A stretch of 35,793 nt of DNA from Chromera velia (lineage: Eukaryota; Sar; Chromeraceae), in NCBI GenBank assembly GCA_018398765.1, contig JAHBMJ010000491.1:8219-44011 (forward strand), in the 5' to 3' direction. The notes below the pieces were generated by a model. The model ran no database searches, had not been told where the DNA came from, and saw nothing but the letters and a program-made list of their open reading frames with translations. This document shows positions 1-9,356 of the stretch, one piece after another; position 1 is the stretch's first letter, and each line of letters starts with the position of its first letter. Both the position numbers and the translations under genes were made by a program.

Positions 1-13
1 CCCCCCCCCCCCG

Positions 14-252
14 AGGTTCAGAAGTCCGCACTTCTGAACCTTAGGCCAGGGGGGTCAAACCCCCCCATCGCCAGGTCCAGATATGGGCTTATCGTAGGTC
101 TAGGAGGCGCCGCCACGGGGCCAGAGGGGGTGGCGGCACCCTGCCCCTTCGATACACGCAGCCGACTTTGCCTCTGTCGGCTAATAATCGGGTCTGAAGT
201 CTCTTGTCCGTCTTGAAGGTCCACAGGTTCAAAACTGCGGAGTTCTGAACCT
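14..252. repeat. Short element bounded by two related palindromes
   Basis: Seen directly: a perfect 12-bp stem with a 4-base loop at 14-41 (AGGTTCAGAAGT / CCGC / ACTTCTGAACCT), and a second stem-loop at 225-252 (AGGTTCAAAACT / GCGG / AGTTCTGAACCT, one mismatch). The two stems share most of their sequence, so the roughly 240-bp block is delimited by related hairpins. The minus strand is open across the block (18-260), but I recognise no protein and the composition is Pro/Arg/Ser-rich. It could be a non-autonomous mobile element or one unit of a satellite. The window starts in a C homopolymer, so the left edge may be incomplete. Confidence 0.45.
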
Positions 253-291
253 CTGAGCAAACGGACTTTTCCTACAGAAATGTTGCCACAA

Positions 292-348
292 AAAACGCTC
301 TGTCAGATGTTTTCTGACAGTTTTTGAACATCTTTGACAGAGCGTTTT
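292..348. repeat. Imperfect inverted repeat (stem-loop)
   Basis: The left arm 292-311 (AAAACGCTCTGTCAGATGTT) pairs with the right arm 327-348, which is its reverse complement apart from a 2-base insertion. The loop is about 15 bases. No flanking gene uses it as an obvious terminator. It may belong to the same repeat family as the palindromes just upstream. Confidence 0.55.
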
Positions 349-2359
349 CTCGGTTTTGACTTTTTTTTTCGGGAGTGCACTTTCAGGGCTCTGGAGGAGA
401 CGGCTGTAACAACAGTTGCTGGGTCACCTCGGGTCGGGACGAAGTGGAGCTTGCAGGTGGGTCCAGTGGAGACCAGCCGTCTTGATCTTGTTTCCAATGT
501 CTTCTTGCTTGCTGCTGCTCCTCCTATTCAAGCGGGGAAGGGCTGCTGGCCTTATTTAGGTGTTAAAGTATTGCTGCCCTCATCGTTCTCCTTACTCTTT
601 CCTTGCAGGTCACAGTCTTGGGAGCCCCGCGGTCAACCCCCAGGTCAGCCTGTCCAGACCCGCTGCTTCTTAGGCTCTTGGTCTTTTCCTTGGGACCTTG
701 TGCACGCAGAATAAGCTAGACAGAAGTGCTTCCTTGACTGCACAAAGCGTGAACACCCGTTTCTCCGTGTTTACAGGTGTTGGTGGACGGAGACTTAGGG
801 ACACCTGCAGGTCAGTTAAGGAAGCGCGGCTCGCTCTCTCGCTTTGCATGATGATTTACTTAGCATTCAGCTTCTTTGTTCTGCTACGAGCTTGACAGAA
901 ACGTACAAGAGAGGTCACTGAGAGAGGGTTGATGGAGAGTCTGCTGGAGCCTCCATTTTTTGACCGCCTCTTCGGAAGCTTTGCACAGCTTTCAGTCGTG
1001 CCAGACATTTTTCTACCCAGACCAATCACTCAGCTTTCATACATTTGAATGTCTTCCACTTGCTTCGTGTGTATCAGTCTTTGAAAGCGGTTCATACTAT
1101 CCCGATGCAAGTGCTCCTTACTCATTCATCCTTTCTCATTTGTGGCACTCCATACTGGTCTCCGTCTAAACATCTAGATCTACCTACGGACCTGTCCTTC
1201 TTTTTTACAGTTTCTCATTGACATACGCAGAACAATTTGCAAGCTTTTGCACTGTGTAGTGTGAATTCTTTGTAAAAAGAATTATGTTGTCTCTGCGCTC
1301 TGTTCTTCGGAATCCTTTCCAACCCCTACTGACCGCCTCCTGTCTGGTCTGACCAGCCTAGCTGTGAAGCCCTCCTTCCTGCACTGTTTCCCTTGCAGAA
1401 AAAGCAATTCTTTGTAGTTGATTGGCAGCGCTAAACATTGTTTTTGAGCGTATCCATTAGTGTTGTACCTGTGTATTTCTTTGCAGGTAACATTCACTAG
1501 CTTCTACATGCCGCGGTGATCATAATTTTTCCTACCGTACACCCTAGCTAATCAACCAGTTTTTTGAACACATTTGAGTAGATTCGCACAAGAGTAACGA
1601 TTTTAAATGCTTTAAAAGGCTCTAGATTGCTTTAAGCAACCTAGTTTTACTTAATAATGAAGCTAGAATATAGTAAATTTAAAAGTCACTTTGAATTCTA
1701 CTAAGTCCTACTTTGGAGTCCACTCTGTTATGAGCACAATACCAGTCTTCAAAATTAACTGACGATTCAAAGCTAGCTTACCATTCTCCACCACGCATTC
1801 TCAGATCCCACCGATAGCAACGCTCCGGAATACACATTATATAACATACCCTCACCACAGCAAATTACAGACGGCTTCGACCTGCTCCTATGAAACATAG
1901 CAGATGACGCATATGTATGTACAGACATAAGAGATGTCGCCTGCCTTTGAAACGCACTTCCATCATGAGTTTTTCACATCATGAATGTATGGACGGACAC
2001 CCGACGGGCTCACATTAATGCTCACCGATTCATTCATATACAGTATGATTCCCTGACGGACGGACGGATGGACGGATGGATGGACGTACAATATATATGA
2101 ATATAATAAACAATACATGCATGCACTCTCATCTCATTCTTTCATGCACCTTTTCACCAGATCTTCACACTCCCAAACAGCTTGGATCAGTTTGGTTTGC
2201 ACTCAAACTCCTGAGAATACAAAATATCGTTCTTCCACCCAACAGACATCGTCCAGAAACTGCAAAACTCCCGACTCTGCTTACATCTGAAGGTCCATTC
2301 CTTTTTATTATCATCTGACCATAACTGACCTGCACTCTAACTTACATTGAGAGTCCACC
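349..2359. other. Non-coding stretch, no gene recognised
   Basis: No ORF here has recognisable protein character. Several GCAGGT strings occur (about 606, 805, 1485) that look like splice acceptors, but I could not join open segments around them into a coherent coding frame. From about 1540 to 1900 the sequence is AT-rich. A GACGGATG-type short tandem repeat lies at about 2056-2086. Confidence 0.5.
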
Positions 2360-2695
2360 ATGTCTACCTCGAAGATTACCATTAATTTCTCACAGAGGAC
2401 TGGTGACTCCTCGACTACTGCCATGTAACCGTAAGTGGTGCAAGCTTTATACGCCTGCGCACCTCCAGGGCAGAGCCCCTACCACCCGGTTATCGATCGA
2501 CAGGACCTGGCGAACGTTGCTTAACCCTTTTACGGCGATAAGTACTCGTGTGCTATGGGACGTGCCATCGAAAACCGGGACTACAAGCTCGCATGGAACG
2601 TCCATTGCCCATCCGCTCAGGATGTCAAGCAAGCCAATCTCATCAGGGCTGTGGGCCTATCACGAGTATCGCGCCGCGCTAGGGCCGCCGCCATG
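2360..2695 (+). pseudogene. 5' part of an unrecognised ORF interrupted by the retrotransposon
   Basis: An ATG at 2360 in good context (CCACC before it) opens a frame running to the left LTR. It begins MSTSKITINFSQRTGDSST and later reads PFYGDKYSCAMGRAIENRDY. The frame contains TAA at 2426, 2432 and 2522 but no TAG or TGA. Read as glutamine, those TAA codons leave a smooth globular-looking sequence, and codon third positions favour G/C as in real exons. The other part probably lies at 8841-9356 and is in frame with it. No family is recognised. The last 45 bases (2648-2693) resemble an internal LTR segment, so the true ORF edge may be near 2648. Another open frame (2403-2711) overlaps but looks less protein-like. 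Confidence 0.45.
2648..2693 (+). repeat. Extra partial copy of an LTR segment beside the left LTR
   Basis: The stretch starting GTGGGCCTATCACGAG at about 2651 and ending GCCGCCGCCA resembles LTR positions about 2836-2882 with a few substitutions and a short length difference. It directly abuts the left LTR start. It suggests an older LTR fragment at the insertion site, or a rearranged 5' junction. Confidence 0.55.
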
Positions 2696-3092
2696 TGTCA
2701 TGTACATGTGATAGAAGAGGCACACTGTGGTGTCGGTCGTGGCTTACCGACTTCATTCATGCCTCTATAGTTCGATTTCGATGGTCTGAGTGATTGAGCT
2801 GAGCGTGGACGTCAGCTTCAGAAGGCAGGCAGGTGTGGGCCTATCACGAGCATCACGCCGCGTTAGCCTAAGAGCCGCCGCCAACCTCGCAACGCCGTGT
2901 GCGCCTCGTCTGAATAAAGTGACGTCTGACCTTTGTGTACGAAAGTTGTTCTGTGCCAGTCTCTCGATTGTGGTGTTGGCTGGTCTGAATAGTGGATCAA
3001 CAGATTGACTCTGCTAGGTTACACTTTAATGTGAGTCTGCCTACGATCTACGCTTATCGTAATTGAGCCTCTAGTATCGTACGCAGCTTACA
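2696..3092 (+). repeat. 5' LTR (397 bp)
   Basis: Direct repeat of 8444-8840 at equal length, TG...CA ended. I count 15 differences, 14 of them transitions, all in the second half of the repeat. An AATAAA at 2913-2918 is the likely polyadenylation signal when the same sequence acts as the 3' LTR. Confidence 0.95.
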
Positions 3093-3095
3093 GTC

Positions 3096-3117
3096 TGGTA
3101 GTACAGAGCTGGTTCGG
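3096..3117 (+). other. Putative primer binding site, initiator-Met tRNA type
   Basis: Three bases after the LTR, the sequence TGGTAGTACAGAGCTGG resembles the complement of the 3' end of initiator methionine tRNA (TGGTA..CAGAGC type). It seems to carry one or two extra bases relative to that pattern. Most plant and fungal chromoviruses use this tRNA. The host tRNA sequence is not available here to confirm pairing. Confidence 0.55.
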
Positions 3118-3157
3118 CGAAGGGACAAATTTTTGCCCATTCTGATTTTCTTTCTTA

Positions 3158-5179
3158 ATGTCTTTTGAACAGTTCCAGGCGGAAGTAGGTGCGACTCTGC
3201 TACAGGTTCAGTAGGGCCTCACCGCAGTCCAGCAGACCCAGCAGCAGTAAGGGCAGATACTGGCAGAACTGCAGCAAAGACAGATAGAGCAAGCTGCTGC
3301 GGCAGTCCAGCAGCCAATGGATATACAAGGAGACGGCATGTTGTTTGGAGGCGGACAAGGTAGTCTACCTCCTCAGGCGCCTGAAGTTCGAGAACAAGTT
3401 CTCAGGACTACACTGAAGAATCCGGATATCTTTACGGGAGTGCGGGAGAAAACAGAAAGGTGGTACACTGATATGGACGATTGGTTTACGAATGTTCAGA
3501 CCGCTCCGGAACGTTAACTCGGTCTGGCCAAGTCTTACTTGAGCCCTGAACTCAAGGACTGGTTTAACTTGGTAAAGTTGGAGGACGGCATTGCGTTTTG
3601 CGACTGGCCTGCCTTGAAGGACACATTGCTTCGTCAGTAGAGAGATAAGCACGTTCGCAGGGCAGCAAAGAAGAAGATCGTAATCTTCAAGTGCACTGGA
3701 ACTGTCAGCAACTACAACAACAAGTTCGACGTCGAGGCTTTGAAGCTGAAAAAGGCAGAGACGAGTGAGTGGGACCTCCTCGACAGCTAAATTGAGGGTT
3801 TGCCACCTGCCGTCATGTTTCAGACCGAGAGACGGGAGCCGCAGACTCTGCAAGAGGCCATAGAGAAGGCCTTGGACAATGAGGCCTGGCTTCAACAGGC
3901 ATCAGCTCGGGGAGGAAAGTGGGCCACAGGGACAGGACCGATTCTAGGGGAGTCTCCACCGATTGATCCAACTGGACCGGCTCCGATGGAACTCTGTGGG
4001 GTGCGTCGTGGCATGCCGCTTTGCGACCCCAGATTGCCCCAGGCCCTGTGGGAGGAAAGATGGAGACGGGGACTTTGCCTCCGGTGTGGTGATCCCAATC
4101 ATCAGATAAGGCAATGCTGGAATGGGTTACGCGGTCCTCCGCAGGCATACACCATGTACACGTCCCCATTCGGAGGATGGCGGGAACCTCCACAGTAAGC
4201 AGCCCAGTTTCCCGAGTTTCGACGAGAAAGCTCTCCTCACGGATATTATGAGGGGGCTCGATACCCTTCTCCTTCTGGGTCACCCTCTGTAGCGGGGGGG
4301 AGGGAGGAGACTCGTCAGCCAGGCAGGGGGTTCGGAAGCAATGTTCCTTTGGGGGGACAGGGGCGTACCTTCAGCGACACTCCATCGTTTGGTCGGCGAA
4401 CGTCTTTACCGCCCCGGGGGTCACAACCAACGCGTCGGGTGGGACCTAGACGAATGGCAGGAGTGAGAACGATTCCCAGCCGGAGATAGGATGATCGCGT
4501 CATAGTTCCTCGGGAACCTGAGGTACATAGAGAAGTTGAAGAAGAAATAAGAAATATTAAGGAAGAAGGTGAGGGGTCGGGGGAGGAAGAAGAAGATGAT
4601 GGTGATAAAAGTTACAGAGAGGGATTTGTCTATCAAGGCACGATTGCTGGCAGTCTAGTCAAAGTGTTTTATGATAATGGAGCTGGTGACATTTTTGTTG
4701 ATAACAAGTTTACACACAATCGGCAGCTCTATATTTACAGGTTTTCGACCCCTATGAGATGTCGGATGGCGGTGAAGGAGAATGGGAGACTGGACGCTAC
4801 GGTTAGTGAGTATACACCTCAAGTGCCTCTGCGCATAGTACAGGGGTATTCAAAAATTGTGGGTGCATTGCTTGCTGACCTGGATGGCTATGACGTGATC
4901 CTCGGTCAAAAATGGAGTGACGCACACAACGTCGAGCTCGACCATCCAACTCGGTCTTTTTGGTTCTCTTTCAAACGCCATGAAGTGATTTTGAAGGGAG
5001 GGTACAAGAAAGAAAAAAATTGCCCTCCCTTCTTGAATCTTGTGCAGGCTAGACGTTGCATCAAGAGGAGAGCGCCGTTTTATATCGTGTACATAGAGAC
5101 GGTGCGCCCACGACCACCTGCACAGGAGGAGTGCGAAGTGCAGACAACTGAAGTGAGTGAATTAGGGGAGAATGGATGA
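3158..5179 (+). CDS. gag-pro: Retrotransposon ORF1: Gag and aspartic protease, with seven in-frame TAA/TAG
   Basis: The ATG at 3158 opens a 674-codon frame ending at TGA 5177-5179. The N-terminus is Gln-rich and helical; the capsid-like region follows (about residues 85-225). A CX2CX4HX4C zinc knuckle sits at C307, C310, H315, C320. An acidic linker (about 455-490) precedes the retropepsin, whose catalytic motif reads D506-N-G-A instead of the usual D-S/T-G-A. A DVILGQKW segment at about 579 matches the second protease motif. In-frame TAG occurs at 3212, 3638 and 4487, and TAA at 3248, 3515, 3788 and 4196. Several sit in Gln-rich context, such as the N-terminal repeat where CAG runs surround the first two. 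There is no TGA and no frameshift. Under the standard code it would be a broken gene; with TAA/TAG read as Gln it is intact. Confidence 0.85.
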
Positions 5180-8100
5180 CAAGGGGATTTATGGGTCTGA
5201 CTTTCTTTCTTCTCTTTCTTCTGATCATCTTGTCTATTCTTCTTCCAATCTTTCTGAAGTACGTACATTTCTCAATCGACCGGATCCAGAGGTGCCTCGT
5301 GATGTGAAAGAAATTATGGCAGATCATGCATCTCTTTTCCTTGATCGACTCTCTCATCTGCCACCGTCTAGAGGTCCTCATTTGGACTTCAAAATTGAAC
5401 TTGAGCCTGGTCATTCATCTCCTGCGCGTCCACCTTACCGATTATAAGTAGGAAAGACAGATGAGCTGAGGAGACAGCTAGACATATATCTTGAACAAGG
5501 ATTCATTCAACCGTCTGCTTCTCCTTATGCTGCTCCTGTTCTTTTCGTACAAAAAAAAGACAGATCGATGAGGATGTGTTGCGATTACACAGGCTTGAAT
5601 TGCATTACAATAAAAGATAAGCATTCACTCCCTCATCCGCAGGAATTAATTGATCAACTCCATGGGGCACGATTTTTCACGACTCTAGATCTATATCAGT
5701 ACTATCATCAAATGAGAGTCAGGGAGGAAGACATCCCTAAGACAGCCTTTACAACACGATATGGCTCTTTTGAGTGGCTGGTCGTTTCTTTCGGTTTGAT
5801 GAACGCGCCACCTTCTGCGATGAAGCTGATTCAATTTGCTCTTCGATCCTGTCTCGATCGTTTCATTTCGGTGTTTCTGGATGACATCCTCATTTATTCA
5901 TGCATTAGAGAAGAACATAAAAAACATATTCGCACTGTCGTGCGTTTGCTCAGTGAGAACAATCTGTATGTCAAGCTCTCAAAGTGCCACTTCATGTAGA
6001 GTGAGGTGACCTTTCTGGGCTTGAGAATTTCTAGGATTGGGGTTCGACCAGAGGTCAGCAAAACAGAGGCAGTCAACTAGTGGCCGACCCCAAAGAATAG
6101 AAAGGACGTGCTCTCTTTCTTAGGGTTTGCGAATTGGATGAGGAGATTCGTTCTCCATTTCAGTGAGAAAGCGGGACCTCTCTATGCTTTGTTGAAAGCG
6201 AAGCGGGTATTTGAATGGGAAAAAAAAGAACAGAGAAGTTTTCAAGTACTGAAAGAAACAGTCAGAAATACAGTTGAGTTATTCATTCCCAATCCTGCCC
6301 GCCCATTTGAAATTTTTGTGGACGTATGCGAATCGACTGAGACCTTGGGTGTCGCTTTGATGCAAGAGGATCTGGAGAATCTGATTGGTTACTTACGTCC
6401 GTGTGCTTTTGCTTCTCGTCGTATGAGCCCAGCAGAATTGAAGTATCATATTAGAGAGAAAGAATTTCTAGGGTGTGTTTTTGCAGTGAAGACGTGGAGA
6501 CCATACGTGAATCATACAACCAAGGTATGGTCGGATCATGAGTCTCTGAAATATGTGAATGTGTCTGCTGACCGTACCCTGATGTCTCCATGTATGCGCA
6601 GATTCGTTTCGAGGTTTGATGAGCTCAAGATTACACCTCGGTACATCCCAGGTGCGCGAAACAGGGTGGCTGATGCATTAAGCAGGGTGCCTGGGTTGGC
6701 CGCACAGACGAAAGAGGTGCAGGAAGAGAGAAAAGACGTCTGTGAGCTTCTCTTGAATGAAGTGTATATACAGCTAGATGAAGAGTTCTTGGGGAAGATA
6801 AGAAAGGGGTATGAGGAGGAACAGTTCTGGAGGGAAATAAAGGAAACAGTAGAGCATCCTGAGAAAGGAGTGCCTCAGAGTCTGCGACTACGGCTGAGAG
6901 TGCAACCTTTTCATATGGAAGACGGACTGCTTTTCTTCAACGATCGACTGGCAGTCCCGACAGAAAGGCTGCAGAAAAATCTGATTTATGAACACCACGA
7001 CACAGCCGTGGGGGGACATTTGGGGGGAGAGAAAACTTATCTGAAACTGGCTGGCTCTTTCTACTGGCCGTATATGTATGTGTTGGTCTAGCAGTATGTG
7101 AGGAAGTGTGACATTTGCCAGAGAGGGAAGAGACTGACAGAGAAGCAGCAAGGCCTCCTGCATCCACTTCCAATTCCTGAATTTGCATTTCAGTCATTCT
7201 CTCTTGATTTTATATTTGGACTCCCGAGGGTGTTGTATAAGAGTGAATAGGTGGATGGAATTCTCTCTATTATCGATCGTCTGTCTAAAACTCTTTGCTT
7301 CATAATTGCAGTCTTCTCAGGAATCACGGCAGGGGGGACGGCAGAGGCAGTCTTTGAACGAGTGATCCTCGAGTACGGGATGCTTCAATCGGTGGTGAGT
7401 GATCGTGATCCTCGTTTCCTTTCTGCTTTTTGGCAGGAGCTTGCTCGACTGTGGAAGACAAAATTGAACATGAGCATGAAAGGGCATCCACAGTCGGATG
7501 GACAGACAGAGAGAGACAATCAAACGATTGAGCAAATGCTGTATTGTTTTATGGATGAACACCAGTCAGACTGGCCGAAGTGGTTGGCTGTGTGTCAGTT
7601 TGCATATTGTGATTCAGTTTATTCAGCTTTTGGCATGTCTTCATTCCGTTTTCTGTACGGCTGCGATCCCATTCGTCTGCCTTCTATCTCTGTACAAACG
7701 AAATCTTTCTACCCTCCAGCAGCAGAATTCACAGACGCCAGAGAGGCAGAAATTATGAGAGCAAAAGAAAGATTGCAGAAGGCAAGAGAGCAGATGGCAC
7801 AACAGGTAGATCCACACAAGAGGGAAGTATCTTTCGAGCCTGGAAACTACGTACTTGTCCGTAATTCTTACTTCAAAGGAGATAGAAAGCCAGGAAGAAT
7901 AGTGAGGAAACTTAAGCCGGTGTATTATGGACCCTTTGAGGTAGAAAAAAAGATATACGACAACGCATATGAGCTCATTTTCCCTGCAGGCGTACGAACA
8001 CACAACGTGATCAATGTCTGCTTCTTAAAAAAGTACGAGAGGAAGAAGACTGATCCGTTGCTTGCCATCTGCCTTCTAACCTCTCCAGAGGTGGAGTATG

Positions 8101-8459
8101 AAGTTGAAAAAATTCTGGATCATAGGCGGATCGACGGACAGGCGCACTATCTCGTCTGGTGGAAGGAGAAGAGTAAAAAGAATGCGTCATGGGAACCGTC
8201 AGTCAGCCTCATGCATACAAAGGAAGCCCTGCATGCCTTCACGGAGAAAAGAAGAGAAGCAGTGAAGAAAAAGGCAGGCAGGTGTGGGATGAAGTTGAGA
8301 AGACGTGTGGTACACGTCAGTGCAGTCGAGAATGCCGTACGGAGCGGGGTGCGAATCTGTCAGTTAGAGACGCAGCTTCCTAGGCTGTATGCTCTTTGGC
8401 TATCTGCTTCTCAGCCTAAAGATACTGAGAGTGATTCCGAGGATGTCATGTACATGTGA
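5172..8459 (+). CDS. pol: Retrotransposon ORF2: reverse transcriptase, RNase H, integrase, chromodomain, with five in-frame TAA/TAG
   Basis: The ATG at 5172 lies inside the end of ORF1 (ATGGATGA, 8-base overlap), in the +1 frame. The frame spans 1096 codons and ends at TGA 8457-8459, inside the right LTR. Reverse transcriptase has its active site F235-L-D-D. RNase H residues are D384, E431 and D455, followed by NRVADALSR. Integrase has the zinc finger H608, H616, C646, C649 and the catalytic triad D679, D744, E780 with 35 residues between the last two. A chromodomain starts at about 974 (YEVEKILDHR, then YLVWW and SWEP). TAA occurs at 5445 and TAG at 5997, 6078, 7089 and 7248. At 5997 (KCHFM, stop, SEVTFLG) and 7089 (VLV, stop, QYVRKCD), Gln is a common residue in relatives. 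All catalytic residues are retained. Confidence 0.9.
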
Positions 8460-8840
8460 TAGAAGAGGCACACTGTGGTGTCGGTCGTGGCTTACCGACT
8501 TCATTCATGCCTCTATAGTTCGATTTCGATGGTCTGAGTGATTGAGCTGAGCGTGGACGTCAGCTTCAGAAGGCAGGCAGGTGTGGGCCTATCACGAGCA
8601 TCACGCCGCGTTAGCCTAAGAGCCGCCGCCAACCTCGCAACGCTGCGTGCGCTCAGTCTGAATAAAGTGACGTCTGACCTTTGCGTACGAAAGTTGTTCT
8701 GTGTCAGTCTCTCGATTATGGTGTTGACTGGTCTGAATAGTGGATCAACAGATTGATTCTGCTAGGTCACACTTTGATGTGAGTCTGCCTACGATCTACG
8801 CTTATCGTAATTGAGCCTTTAGTACTGTACGCAGCTTACA
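8444..8840 (+). repeat. 3' LTR (397 bp)
   Basis: Matches 2696-3092. The AATAAA signal is at 8661-8666. The first 16 bases also encode the end of ORF2, including its TGA. No good polypurine tract precedes it: only CGAGGA lies just upstream, within coding sequence. Confidence 0.95.
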
Positions 8841-9356
8841 AGGGCCCTCCGCCTCCTCCCAAACGAGTTTAAGCCTGCTACGGATACCACCTACATCCGT
8901 GACTCCACTCTGAACCATATCGTGCCATCGAATTTCAGCGAGCCTGGGGTTCACTTGATGATCGATCTTAACGCCGTGACTGGTATGATTGATACCACCC
9001 TTGAGAATCTCGTCATCTCCCCCTTCAGCAATGGCTGGAAGAAGTTCTACTACCTTATACCTCTACCTACATGCTACGTGTGCAATAAGTCATGCGTTCT
9101 ATGGAAGCGAACCGACACCTGGATTTTCTTTAAATGCTCCGGCATGGTTTCCAACCGCACATTGACCAACGGCACCTACCTTACGGACCCGTGCCCCCTG
9201 CAGGGCTTGACCATAAACCTAACCACCTATTTGACTATGATCAACGCGATCAAGTACTTGCGGGTCACTGACGTGTCGAGCATCACCCACAAAGTCTTCA
9301 ACTCCATCGCCGTTGTCAATGAGATTGACTGGGATACGCAGCAGGACTCCGAATGA
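8841..9356 (+). pseudogene. 3' part of the interrupted ORF, unrecognised product
   Basis: Directly after the right LTR a frame opens and runs 172 codons to TGA 9354-9356. It starts RALRLLPNEFKPATD, includes a Cys-containing stretch CYVCNKSCVLW and ends NEIDWDTQQDSE. It has several N-glycosylation-type sequons (NRT, NGT, NLT), a natural amino-acid mix and no TAA or TAG. It is in frame with 2360-2695 when the retrotransposon is removed, so both are probably one ORF of about 280 codons. I recognise no family. It could be a host gene or part of another repeat. Confidence 0.5.

Larger units (their letters stand above)
2696..8840 (+). mobile_element. Complete Ty3/Gypsy chromodomain LTR retrotransposon
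   Basis: The element is 6,145 bp with two 397-bp LTRs starting TGTCATG and ending CTTACA. The order is LTR, primer binding site, gag with one zinc knuckle, aspartic protease, reverse transcriptase, RNase H, integrase, chromodomain, LTR. This domain order and the C-terminal chromodomain place it in the chromovirus branch of Ty3/Gypsy elements. Coding is split into ORF1 (gag-protease) and ORF2 (pol), which overlap by 8 bases. No exact target-site duplication flanks the LTRs; an AGGGCC occurs at 2681-2686 and at 8841-8846, nine bases off the left boundary. Twelve in-frame TAA/TAG codons and no TGA interrupt the two ORFs, while no frameshift is visible. Confidence 0.93.

Noticed and set aside
334-714. 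126-aa plus-strand ORF
   Set aside because: Composition is not protein-like, it overlaps a hairpin and a poly-T run, and it shows no recognisable motif.
2403-2711. 102-aa ORF in another frame of the interrupted ORF, as the true coding frame
   Set aside because: The frame from ATG 2360 has a better start context and more natural composition, and it continues in frame with 8841-9356. The alternative is not fully excluded.
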